Shown here: in pieces, positions 36,622 through 44,804 of the stretch
Layout: every line of letters starts with the position of its first letter
Numbering within the stretch: the stretch's first letter is position 1
Assembly (NCBI RefSeq): GCF_037335815.1
Contig: NZ_CP147842.1
Span: 186,001-250,000 of the forward strand
Reading direction: 5' to 3'
DNA length: 64,000 nucleotides
Origin: Salinirubellus litoreus
Lineage (GTDB): Archaea; Halobacteriota; Halobacteria; Halobacteriales; Haloarculaceae
Program-made: the position numbers and the translations under genes
Notes under the pieces: model-generated
What the model was told of the DNA's origin: nothing
The model's input: only the letters and a program-made list of their open reading frames with translations
Database searches by the model: none

Positions 36622-37403
36622 GACCACAGGTCCTCGTAGGCTTCCTCGGGCTCCGGATACGGACTCTCGCGTGCGAACTCGACGGCCTCGTCGACCTCTG
36701 CCTCGACAGCCGTTTCCATCTCTTCGAATTCGGCCTCGGAGAGGACGTCCTCCGCGGCGAGTCGGGCCCGAAAGCGCTCGATCGGATCTCGGGCCCACGC
36801 GTCGGCGAGCTCCCCCTCCGAACGGTACTTCTGCGGGTCGTGCGTGAGGTGGCCGTCGAGACGGATCGTCTGCGCCTCGATCAGCGTCGATCCACCCCCG
36901 CGTCGGGCACGTGCCGCCGCCTCGCGTACGGTCCGGTACACCGCGAGAGGATCGTTTCCGTCCACCAGCTTGCTGGGGATGCCGTAGCCTGCGGCGCGGG
37001 AGGCGATCGACGGCCCCTTCACCGCCTCGTCCACAGGCTGGGAGATGTTGTACTGGTTTTTCACACAGAGGAGGACCAGTGGCAGGTCCCACATCGCGGC
37101 GAGGTTGATCGTCACGTGGATCGCTCCCTCGTTGCTCGCCCCTTCGCCGAAGTAGGCCAGGCTCACCTCTTCCGTATCGCGAAACTGCTGTGCCAGCGCC
37201 TTCCCGCCGGCCACGGGAACCTGTGCGCCGATGATCCCTCCCATTCCGATGACGCCTCGCTCGACATCTGTTACGTGATAGGATTTCCCCTTGTTGTACC
37301 CGTCCTTCCGAATGTAGAGTTCGGCGAGGATTCGACCGGGATCCAGCCCGCTCACCGCCATCGGTGCCTGCCCGCGATGGCTAGTGAAGCGGAAAACGAG
37401 CAC
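36618..37403 (-). pseudogene. TPP-dependent dehydrogenase E1 alpha subunit, 5'-truncated
   Basis: 261 codons, GTG at 37403; intact relatives are about 330-350 aa. Core motifs remain: LAYFGEGASNEGAIHVTINLA (TPP-binding GDG...NN-like region, here GEG and N), GYGIPSKLVDGNDPLAVY and the C-terminal FARESPYPEPEEAYEDL. The first ~85 residues are missing before about FTSHRG. Together with the E1 beta stub it is the scar of a dehydrogenase operon; not functional. Confidence 0.8.
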
Positions 37404-37502
37404 TGGGCGAACAACGCCAGTGGCGTCTTTGCGGGCTGTTCTCTCCTGCCCCGGGAAAGGTGGCTCCCACGGAGGTCAGCCCAATGGATCGACTACCTCT
37501 GA

Positions 37503-37660
37503 TCAAGGAGACCTTAGAGGCAGATAGCAGGCGAGGCACTTCGATTCGAACGTGTCAGTCTCGTAATCGCCGTGCTCGAAGATGGTTCGATCGCCGAGTC
37601 CTGCCGCGTCGACGTTTCGCTTCGCGATATCCTTGACGGCGGGGTATCTAAACGATGCTG
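37503..37660 (-). pseudogene. O-methyltransferase fragment
   Basis: Minus-strand frame with YPAVKDIAKRNVDAAGLGDR and FEHGDYETDTF, matching the post-motif-I region of COMT-like enzymes (compare DLPEVAELAHERIQADGLED at 9865-10932). About 40 codons survive; both ends are broken. Confidence 0.5.
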
Positions 37661-38117
37661 ACCATATTATTGTATCTCTTAACTTTGATAAAATACGGGC
37701 CCTGGTCGTGCCGAGCCTTGCCAACTGGTTAATACCCTTGCCTTACTAACTACCTCAACTCGGAACTCTTGCCAAGTTGTTCCGAAAGATTAAGTTAAAC
37801 TTTATTTCAACTTATTGCCACTATCTGAGGTTCGGTCGCCCACACGACTCAAAGATCCCATTCACAGGTATGCCACTAACGATATGGATCGTACTGACCA
37901 CCTTTCCTCACTGGAGGTCGAGTAGAAGTATCGTGCCAAGTTTCTCGAGAAGCTCAAAGACAGATGCGGTCTATGAGACACGGTTTTATTGAATTCACGG
38001 ACGACACCGGGGTAAGTCGGCAGAACGATTGAAATGAAGCGGAAGAGGCGTCTTTGTGCAGAAGATTCTGTTCCGCTTCGTCAAACAGGCTGTCTCGATA
38101 GCACGAAACCTTACTGA
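37661..38117. other. AT-rich non-coding stretch
   Basis: Noticeably AT-richer than its surroundings (37660-37810 especially), with CTTGCC repeated at 37717, 37737 and 37768. No supported gene. It could be remnant regulatory or origin DNA; nothing firm. Confidence 0.35.
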
Positions 38118-38342
38118 ATCGATCGGTCTCCGACGGACATTGCGCGGTACGCAAAGGCCCTCGAAGAGCGGGTGTGTGCAGCCGCCCGAAAGATCCGGCT
38201 GCAGACGGACGTCGAGGCGCCGGCGATTCGAGACAGGACGGTCGACAGGGTCGTCGTGGCGCTCGGTGACGAGGTAGACGTCGGAACCGGCATCGAGCTG
38301 GTGCGAGTCGCGGACCGGCTGATGGCGATCGCCGACCTAGAT
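38118..38342 (+). pseudogene. Unknown gene fragment, 3'-truncated
   Basis: Open frame with coding character (IARYAKALEERVCAAARKIR, TVDRVVVALGDEVDVGTGIE, VADRLMAIADLDG). Downstream of about 38343 the same frame is antisense to the fragment on the other strand, so a tail-to-tail junction truncates both. Start not identifiable. Family unknown. Confidence 0.45.
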
Positions 38343-38647
38343 GGATATGTTGAGGCGTCACAATCGAATCCGAGCACGATAACGATATCGCGCTCGGTCT
38401 CTGGAAACTCGAGAAACCGGACCGGATCTGCTCCGTCGAGTTCGAGCCCGAGTGTCGAGAGCGTCTCGAACACGGGTCGAAAGACGCCCATCTTCCGGGT
38501 GTGGCCCATCGTTACGACGTCCGACACGAGGGCCACGAGCTGTGCTGGTGTTGGCCTGATGAGTGGATCGTACATCGGGTCGTTGGTGTGTAGTTTGGTC
38601 GGAGGAACCTCGACCCCGATATTCCGTGGCGTCCAGTGCTCCGTCAT
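38343..38647 (-). pseudogene. Unknown gene fragment, N-terminal ~100 codons
   Basis: ATG at 38647. Coding-like sequence MTEHWTPRNIGVEVPPTKLH, LIRPTPAQLVALVSDVVTMG, RDIVIVLGFDCDAS, then the frame runs into DNA that is coding on the opposite strand. Family unknown. The inverted repeat at 38764-38804 lies upstream of it. Confidence 0.45.
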
Positions 38648-38763
38648 GAGGGTAGCTATTCTGAACCTCTATGAAGGAAGTGTAAAGTGCTAACAGGATT
38701 TCGACACTCGTTATCGCTGGTAAAAGCGGTCACAGACCGCCAAGTATGTCGCTTGCAATAGGA

Positions 38764-38804
38764 GTTACCCCACGAGTGGCATACTGTCCTCTCCGTGGGG
38801 TAAC
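38764..38804. repeat. GTTACCCCAC inverted repeat, copy a
   Basis: Perfect 10-bp arms GTTACCCCAC and GTGGGGTAAC, 21-nt spacer. First of four copies in 6 kb. It sits downstream of the HTH gene at 38844 and upstream of the gene fragment at 38647. Confidence 0.85.
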
Positions 38805-38843
38805 CCAGACCACCGGTAGAGTGACTCTCGATCAAATTTTCCG

Positions 38844-39254
38844 TTACCGCTCGGGGCGCGGAGCGCTCTCGTACCGCTCGATCTCGGGAGCCTTCTCGAC
38901 GCGAGCGTAGATCTCTCGAAGCGTCTCCTCGGCACGGAGGAGTTTGTGCTCCTCGAGGAACCGTCGCCCGAGCTCGCTGAGCCCGTAGAACTTGTACGGC
39001 AGGTCGTTCCGTCGGCGATCCTCGGGAAGCAGGACCTCCTCGACGATGCCGACGTCGACGAGCCGATGGAGATGCTGGCGGATCGTCGTCTGACTCTTGC
39101 TCGGGTTGACGTAGTCCAGTTCCTTCAGCGTCGGCAGTCCCGACGGGTGCCCGAGGATGTCCTGGACGAGCGAGAACCGCGTCTCTTGCGTGACGACGTT
39201 GAGTCGTTCGCGAGCGTCCTCACGAGTCTCGCTCGTCGGACCCGATCCATTCAT
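38844..39254 (-). CDS. Winged-helix DNA-binding protein
   Basis: 136 aa. Winged HTH: VTQETRFSLVQDILGHPSGL, LPTLKELDYVNPSKSQTTIR, QHLHRLVDVGIVEE, then YKFYGLSELGRRFLEEH. The C-terminus ends YESAPRPER. It is clearly paralogous to 40051-40464 (same layout, C-terminus YENAPRPGER). The pair flanks the unknown gene at 39373. Likely regulator of the origin-proximal genes. Confidence 0.85.
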   Translation of the reverse strand: MNGSGPTSETREDARERLNVVTQETRFSLVQDILGHPSGLPTLKELDYVNPSKSQTTIRQHLHRLVDVGIVEEVLLPEDRRRNDLPYKFYGLSELGRRFLEEHKLLRAEETLREIYARVEKAPEIERYESAPRPER

Positions 39255-39372
39255 TATCGATGATCGTTCCAGTTCGCTCTAAAGCGTTTCGCCCAGAACC
39301 GAATTACTCTAATCAGCCGTCTCTGTGTCGAATTCCGATATCGTTCGAGAGGAATTGGGGTCCGTACCGAGA

Positions 39373-39921
39373 TCACGGCAGCTCACCAGTCACCTCCACG
39401 AGGTCATCTTCAGTTCGCCAGCGATACAGGCGGCCTTCCGCATCGAACAGTTCGAAGACGCCATCCTGCATCCAGCCGAATGGCTGGTCCTCGTCTTCAT
39501 ACTCCCGTTTGAGCACGTAGCTCTTCGCGAAATACTCAATCGTGCCGACGAGGAGTCCCTGTTCGACGAGGAAATCACTTGGTTCCTTCTCTGCGACACC
39601 GACGAGGGACGTGACGATATCAGCAATCAGGCAGAACTTCTGAATACTGTTGTCCCACTCCCCACGAATGTCCACCATCCGGAAGGCGTACGCGTCGTTT
39701 CGACGATTGAGACGATCCACGACCAGATTCAGCCGTCGGATCGGCTCTCGGTCGTAGTTGCCGAGGACGAAGTACGATCGATCGTTTTCGTAGACAGGCG
39801 TCAGCTCACTCAGGGCGTGCAGGATCTCCTCGTTGTCCGCCAGCGAAATCTCCTCCTCGTCGAGTTGCTCCTTCGCACTCGTGAGAACCTCCTCAGGGAG
39901 CGGCGGCTCCTCGTCGGTCAT
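39373..39921 (-). CDS. Hypothetical protein
   Basis: 182 aa from the ATG at 39921. Soluble and acidic; contains DRSYFVLGNYDREPIRRLNL, RNDAYAFRMVDIRGEWDNS and YVLKREYEDEDQPFGWMQDG. No family recognised; the plan suggests a two-layer alpha/beta protein. It lies between two paralogous winged-helix genes and is divergent from the second. Confidence 0.75.
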   Translation of the reverse strand: MTDEEPPLPEEVLTSAKEQLDEEEISLADNEEILHALSELTPVYENDRSYFVLGNYDREPIRRLNLVVDRLNRRNDAYAFRMVDIRGEWDNSIQKFCLIADIVTSLVGVAEKEPSDFLVEQGLLVGTIEYFAKSYVLKREYEDEDQPFGWMQDGVFELFDAEGRLYRWRTEDDLVEVTGELP

Positions 39922-40050
39922 AATCACTCCCTCTCGCGGACATGAGATATGGTTTATGGAGTAAATTACCTATTCAGCCAGTAATCGATTTATCATAGAG
40001 TGATTTACTCAAGAGTAAACTACTTGCCTCCAGGCCGCATACTGTGACGT

Positions 40051-40464
40051 ATGAGTACCGATCTTGGGACTGTCGAGGGGACGGAAACCCGTGAACTCGT
40101 CCACTTCGTCACGCAACAGACGAGGTTCGCGCTCATCAACAACATCCTCCAGCATCCCCAGCAGCTGCCCTCGATGTACGAACTCGAGGAACTGAATCCG
40201 AGCGTTAGCGAGGCCACCGTCTACAAGCATATCCAGAAGCTCATCGACGCCGGCATCGTCAAGGAGGTCGCACTCGACGACGGTCAGCGCCGGCAGGGCT
40301 ACCCCTGGAAGTTCTACGGCCTCACCGACGACGGACGTGACTTCCTCGAGGCGCGCAACCTGCTCGCAGCCGAGGACACGCTCCAGCAGATATACAGTAC
40401 CATCTCGGACAAGCCCGAGAAGATGGTCAAGTACGAGAACGCGCCCCGTCCCGGGGAGCGGTAA
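40051..40464 (+). CDS. Winged-helix DNA-binding protein
   Basis: 137 aa. HTH: VTQQTRFALINNILQHPQQL, SMYELEELNPSVSEATVYKH, IQKLIDAGIVKEV and WKFYGLTDDGRDFLEA. Paralogue of 38844-39254. It is followed 103 bp later by the 40568 gene, whose promoter carries inverted-repeat copy b; a regulator/target relation is possible. Confidence 0.87.
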   Translation: MSTDLGTVEGTETRELVHFVTQQTRFALINNILQHPQQLPSMYELEELNPSVSEATVYKHIQKLIDAGIVKEVALDDGQRRQGYPWKFYGLTDDGRDFLEARNLLAAEDTLQQIYSTISDKPEKMVKYENAPRPGER

Positions 40465-40524
40465 CGCCCGCTTTTTAGCGAGTTACACTTCGATGACGAG
40501 GTGTTGATCTCGTTGTGAGATAGA

Positions 40525-40566
40525 GTTACCCCACAAATTGATGTATAATGGCGCTAGTGGGGTAAC
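40525..40566. promoter_or_regulatory. GTTACCCCAC inverted repeat, copy b, over the promoter of the 40568 gene
   Basis: Perfect 10-bp arms with a 22-nt spacer; the right arm ends 1 nt before the ATG at 40568. The spacer contains GTATAA at 40544-40549, centred about 22 nt before the start codon, which fits a leaderless haloarchaeal promoter. The arms would then bracket the TATA box and the start point. Confidence 0.8.
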
Positions 40567-40567
40567 T

Positions 40568-40957
40568 ATGGCTGAAAACGACTCGGAGAAACCGCCCACA
40601 CCGGATCTCCCGAAGTATCTCCGTGAACCTCTCGAAAAACAATCTCCTAAACGGCTGAAGACGGTAGCGACGTACGCAACAGAGCTCGCTGAGTGGAAGC
40701 GCGGTCAGCGTCAGCTAGAACTCGAACGTCGACGAGCTGAGGACGAAGTCGAAGATGAGGAACTTGAGGAGTTGGAAGATCGCGGAATCTCGACCGACCC
40801 GACGGATTACGAGGACGTCCCAGCCAGCGGGGCCTACATCACGATTAAGACGACCAAACAGACCGGCGAGAAGAGCTACAGATACTACTACTTCCAGTGG
40901 CGGGAGGGCGACACCTGGAAGAACGAATACATCGCTCCCGTTAACCCGAGAGAGTAA
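40568..40957 (+). CDS. Hypothetical plasmid protein (DUF6788-like C-terminus)
   Basis: 129 aa from the ATG at 40568. Charged coiled-coil-like N-terminal half (LEWKRG-type, ELERRRAEDEVEDEE) and a C-terminal GAYITIKTTKQTGEKSYRYY, YFQWREGDTWKNEYIAPV, resembling the short beta module of DUF6788-like proteins found on mobile elements. Possibly nucleic-acid binding. Its promoter is embedded in an inverted repeat shared with three other sites around the origin. Confidence 0.7.
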   Translation: MAENDSEKPPTPDLPKYLREPLEKQSPKRLKTVATYATELAEWKRGQRQLELERRRAEDEVEDEELEELEDRGISTDPTDYEDVPASGAYITIKTTKQTGEKSYRYYYFQWREGDTWKNEYIAPVNPRE

Positions 40958-41298
40958 CAAGAAATGGAGGATCGACGGTGGCCACTGCTCAGCCAAACAC
41001 ACCCCTCTATCGATCTGTTCGATGTGTTCCTAACCACGGGGTTGAGTCAGCACATTGAGGACTGTACCCTCGATCGTCGCTATTCATCTCTCGGGCTTGG
41101 ACGCTCCGATATCGTTCGTCCTACGCTCCCTCGGGGTGATTGGACCAGATGAAGAGCTGGTGGAGCAGATGGCTGGTCGAGCGGATAGCTCGAGCAGCCC
41201 TGATCTATGGATGTGGTTGGATCAAGGTAGAAAGAACACATCGATAGGAGAGTCTCCGGAACCCATCGATGATGTTGAAAGAGAGTAGTACGAACGGG

Positions 41299-41747
41299 GA
41301 CACCACGTTTCCGGTGAATCGGAGTCGGTGAATCCGTGCAGAAACGCTCCTTACTACCAGATATACATGAGAGAGGGAACAGCTGATGAAATTCAAGACA
41401 CGCACACCGGATTTCCGGTGAAACCTACAGGGAGTTGGATAGAATGGCTCAGAAGGGGCGTGAACAGCAGCGATGCGTCCATCCGAACGAACCAGGCGGG
41501 GAAGAAATCGCGGAAATAGTGACGAGGACGCTCGAGAGAGTATAGACCAGTCCTTCGAGCTGGGTATCGAGACGAACTCGGCAGACACGCACACCACGTT
41601 TCCGGTGAAATCCGTCCAGAGGGAGGGCCGGACAATCCTCACCACCGACTCGGAGAGCCGTCATGGGAAGGAACCGCGAGGATACGACGCCCAGACTCAG
41701 CGGATTCGTCCACTCACGGCGGGAAGCACACCACGTTTCCGGTGAAA
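41299..41747. repeat. Origin recognition boxes, left cluster (4 copies)
   Basis: Four copies of CACCACGTTTCCGGTGAAA-type boxes in one orientation at 41299-41319 (2 mismatches), 41403-41423 (3 central mismatches), 41590-41610 and 41727-41747 (both exact to the 21-mer consensus). They lie upstream of orc1 and face the inverse copies at 42065 and 42112. No gene is seen at 40958-41748. Confidence 0.85.
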
Positions 41748-42064
41748 TTCGGGAGAAGAGGAGCGCTCGTCCGGACCTATCAGAACGTGAGCTATTGTCT
41801 GACGTAGATTTATAACCCCACCAGTCCTACCGCTCGCCGAGTACGTCGCAGACCGTACTAGAGAGCGACGTCTGTCGCTCTATTGACCGGCATCCTGCAG
41901 GCGCAACCGTCCTCTCCAACCTTCTCTCTCCCGAGTTCGTCAGACCATCTGGTCCGCGACGTATGGTCTGCTGGACCGCGCATGAGGCTGACACTGTGAT
42001 CGACCGTGTTTCCGATGGTGCCTAACCTCCGTTTCGCCTGGACCGGAGCCACGCTCGAGACCGG
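41748..42064. other. Putative replication origin core
   Basis: 317 bp between inward-facing origin boxes. It contains TTTATAA near 41809, a hairpin with 8-bp stem AGAGCGAC/GTCGCTCT and 4-nt loop (41862-41881), a second inverted repeat AGACCAT/ATGGTCT (41942-41969), and a degenerate box near 42007. It is not strongly AT-rich overall. Inverted boxes around a spacer next to orc1 is the standard haloarchaeal origin plan. Confidence 0.65.
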
Positions 42065-42132
42065 TTTCACCGGAAACGTGGTGTGTGTGTGCGGGGGAAA
42101 GTATCAAGTCGTTTCACCGGAAACGTGGTGTG
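42065..42132. repeat. Origin recognition boxes, inner right pair
   Basis: Two exact inverse copies of the box (TTTCACCGGAAACGTGGTG) at 42065-42085 and 42112-42132. The second ends 7 nt before the orc1 ATG, so bound Orc1 would cover its own promoter and could repress its synthesis. Confidence 0.87.
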
Positions 42133-42139
42133 TAAGGGT

Positions 42140-43348
42140 ATGTCCGAATCCGACGATCTGTTCATCCGGGAGGACCCGATTTTCGTGAACAAGGAACTCC
42201 TCGAGATCAGTCACCTCCCGGACGAAGACCGTATCGTCGGGCGCGACGAGGAGATCAGCCAGCTCGCCAATGCAGTCAATCCGGCAATCTTCGGCCAGAG
42301 TCCGAGCAACGTTCTCATCTACGGGAAGACGGGAACCGGCAAGTCCCTGTGTGCGAAGTACATCTCGGGTCGGCTCGTCGACACGGCGAAGGAAGAAGAC
42401 GTCGACGCGACGTTCGCCTACGTCGACTGTGCCCAGGACGGCACTGAAACCCAGGCCGTCCAGACCATCGCCGACACTGTCAACACCACCGACACCGACA
42501 TCTACATCCCGGACAAGGGAATCAGCACAGCAACGTACTACAAGCGGCTCTGGAAGATTCTGGACGGACAGTATGACGTCGTCCTGGTGATCCTCGACGA
42601 GATCGACAAGCTCGAGGACGACGCCATCCTGATGCAGCTCTCGCGAGCGGGCGAGGCCGGGAAGATCGAGGACTGTAAGATCGGCGTCATGGGGATCAGC
42701 AACAAGATCAAATACAAGGATCGGATGGACGAACGCGTCAAGTCCAGCCTCTGTGAGCGCGAGTTCGTCTTTCCCCCCTACGACGCCAACCAGCTCAACG
42801 ACATCATGGAAGCCCGGAGCGACGCCTTCCACGAGGGCGTCCTTGAGGAGGGCGTGATTCCCCGGGCGGCAGCACTGGCCGCTCGCGAACACGGTGACGC
42901 CCGGAAAGCGATCGACATTCTCCGATACGCTGGCGAGATCGCTCAGTCGACGAACGCCAAGACGGTCTCGGAAGAATTCGTGGTGCAGGCACGCGAGCGC
43001 GCCGAAACCGACCGCTTCCGCGAGTTGCTCAGTGGGTCGACGCCCCACTCGCGATACGTGCTCCAGGCGTTGACGATCCTCTCGCTCAATCATACCGAAG
43101 ACGACTCCGAGAACGCTGGGTTCCGGACGACCCGGATCTACGAGGTGTACGAGGAAATCTGTCGGCAGGAGAACTCCGATGCGCTCTCGTTGCGACGCGT
43201 TCGGGATCTCCTCAAGGAGCACGCCTTTCTCGACGTGATCGAGCAGACGCGCCACAGCGGTGGCAGTGCAGAGGGGAGCTACACCGAACACACGCTCCTC
43301 GAGGAGCCCGACGTCGTCCAGAACGTCCTCGCTGATACGATCGACTGA
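42140..43348 (+). CDS. orc1: Orc1/Cdc6 replication initiator
   Basis: 402 aa from the ATG at 42140. AAA+ domain: Walker A YGKTGTGKS at about residues 61-69, Walker B VLVILDEIDKL, sensor region KIGVMGISNKI, then GDARKAIDILRYAGEIA (sensor 2). The C-terminal winged helix covers about 300-400 (SRYVLQALTILSL, LLKEHAFLDVIEQ). Binds origin boxes and loads the MCM helicase. It is flanked on both sides by repeats that are the likely binding sites, so this is the replicon's own initiator. Confidence 0.96.
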   Translation: MSESDDLFIREDPIFVNKELLEISHLPDEDRIVGRDEEISQLANAVNPAIFGQSPSNVLIYGKTGTGKSLCAKYISGRLVDTAKEEDVDATFAYVDCAQDGTETQAVQTIADTVNTTDTDIYIPDKGISTATYYKRLWKILDGQYDVVLVILDEIDKLEDDAILMQLSRAGEAGKIEDCKIGVMGISNKIKYKDRMDERVKSSLCEREFVFPPYDANQLNDIMEARSDAFHEGVLEEGVIPRAAALAAREHGDARKAIDILRYAGEIAQSTNAKTVSEEFVVQARERAETDRFRELLSGSTPHSRYVLQALTILSLNHTEDDSENAGFRTTRIYEVYEEICRQENSDALSLRRVRDLLKEHAFLDVIEQTRHSGGSAEGSYTEHTLLEEPDVVQNVLADTID

Positions 43349-43377
43349 GCCGTCGCCGTCACGTCTCAACCGACCCT

Positions 43378-43868
43378 TTTCACCGGAAACGCGGTGTGCC
43401 CCTAACTCAGCCGCGGTGCGACTGGGTGCTCCGAAGGTTACCCCACAAGAGTAACTGAAGTGCGTCTTTGTGGGGTAACTATCCAAAAAATTAACGCCGT
43501 TTTAACCCTGCAAGTGATCGGCGTCAAAGAGCGGTCAGGCTGGGAGTTTCACCGGAAACGCGGTGTCCACGGCGGTCCGTTTGCCCGAAGACTTCGCGAA
43601 CCCGTCGGGGTACTCCGAGGGGATCTCTAGACTCTCACACCACGTTTCCGATGAAACACGTCGTAGTTGGTTACGCTGGATGATTTCAAGACGGTTGAGG
43701 CGAATGTTCCGGGGGGCAAGCGCCAGGGCGATTCACCAGTCTCTTCTAATCCCGGGCTCCCGCTGCGTCGAAATCTGGTCCCAGGCGGGGAGTTTCGAGT
43801 GGAAATATGGGGCCGAAAACTCTCGAATTGGGCCATTTGGCGGCCGAATTCACGGGAAACTCGGTGTG
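43378..43868. repeat. Origin recognition boxes, downstream cluster
   Basis: Variants downstream of orc1: 43378-43398 (TTTCACCGGAAACGCGGTG, 1 mismatch), 43547-43567 (2 mismatches), 43636-43656 in the opposite orientation (1 mismatch) and a degenerate copy at 43848-43868 (4 mismatches). The rest of 43349-44106 holds inverted repeat copy c and no supported gene. Confidence 0.8.
43437..43479. repeat. GTTACCCCAC inverted repeat, copy c
   Basis: Perfect 10-bp arms with a 23-nt spacer, between two origin boxes downstream of orc1. No gene start follows closely, and no TATA is obvious in the spacer, unlike copy b. Confidence 0.82.
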
Positions 43869-44106
43869 CGAACTCCGTAGTTCGAGTGTCATCGGATGGA
43901 GCTGCGTGAGCCAGCCTCGTTGTTCGTTGTGACGCTCCATCACGAGAACGAGACGCTGGTTTGAACCCCGAATATCCGGGTACGATAGCAAGGGGCAGTG
44001 ACTGATTACACCACCTCTTCGTAAGACACGCTCACATCGTGGCCGACGTGCTCGATGATCTCACGACTGGGACAGATATAATTATCAGCATGATAGATAT
44101 ATTACC

Positions 44107-44400
44107 ATGCACGATCTGACTGGCTTCCAGCGCGATCTCCTGTACGTGCTCGCTGGGCTCGAGGAACCGCACGGCCTCGCGATCAAGGAGGAACTCGAGT
44201 CGTACTACGAGTCGGAGATCCATCACGGGCGACTTTACCCGAACCTCGACACGCTCGTCGACAAAGGCCTCGTCGAGAAAGGCGAGAAAGATCGTCGAAC
44301 GAACGTCTACACGACGACGCGCCGCGGACGCCGTGAACTCGAAGATCGGCGCAAGTGGGAGAACCAATACGTCGAATCGATTGATGCCAACACCGCGTGA
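44107..44400 (+). CDS. PadR-family winged-helix regulator
   Basis: 97 aa. Typical short PadR: LTGFQRDLLYVLAGLEEPHG, LAIKEELESYYESEIHHGRL, YPNLDTLVDKGLVEKG, YTTTRRGRRELEDR. TATA-like ATATAATTATCAG at 44078-44090 is about 20-30 nt upstream of the start. Lies between origin box cluster and inverted repeat copy d. Confidence 0.9.
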   Translation: MHDLTGFQRDLLYVLAGLEEPHGLAIKEELESYYESEIHHGRLYPNLDTLVDKGLVEKGEKDRRTNVYTTTRRGRRELEDRRKWENQYVESIDANTA

Positions 44401-44750
44401 CAAGCGTGGGTCGGGCCACTCCGTGACCCGTCGAGTTCGACTCGCCGGAGATCACACTTCGTCGGTCGCGATATTCGTCGAACCATACTCCAGACACCGG
44501 TAACCTCTGCCGGCAGGGTCTGCCCGCAGTCCCAGTATTCGATGAACACCTCAGAACCGGAATGTCCCGTGGTTACGCGGTTGATCCGCGATGTCGGACA
44601 CAGATAATTCATTCCGTAACAATTTGTAGTACGCATTAGGGTCACGATCCATCCGGACGACAGAACGCTGACCAGGAACCGATACTGACGATCCTCGTCC
44701 CAGCCCGTACTGCCCCGAAGCCTATTGGAAAACACGTCCTGCTCAGACTA

Positions 44751-44791
44751 ATTACCCCACAATTCTAGTGCTATTATGAATGTGGGGTAAC
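44751..44791. promoter_or_regulatory. GTTACCCCAC inverted repeat, copy d
   Basis: Left arm ATTACCCCAC (1 mismatch), right arm GTGGGGTAAC, 21-nt spacer with TATTATGA. It is followed by the truncated DUF2071 gene. The TAT after the right arm is shared with copies b and c. Confidence 0.8.
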
Positions 44792-44804
44792 TATATTTGC
44801 TTGA

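Noticed and set aside
37777..37992. 71-codon plus-strand ORF in the AT-rich gap
   Set aside because: No protein-like pattern, and it lies in the rearranged zone with high AT content where chance ORFs differ in codon use from real neighbours.
42104..43486. 460-codon ORF opposite orc1
   Set aside because: Shadow; orc1 has full AAA+ motifs on the plus strand.
41299..43868. Box repeats as a CRISPR array
   Set aside because: Spacing is irregular (about 40-190 bp), orientation changes, and no cas genes are present.
38764..44791. Inverted repeats as integron attC or dif sites
   Set aside because: attC ends have the opposite polarity (AAC inside, GTT outside), dif sites have a ~6-nt spacer, and no integron integrase or Xer recombinase is in the window.
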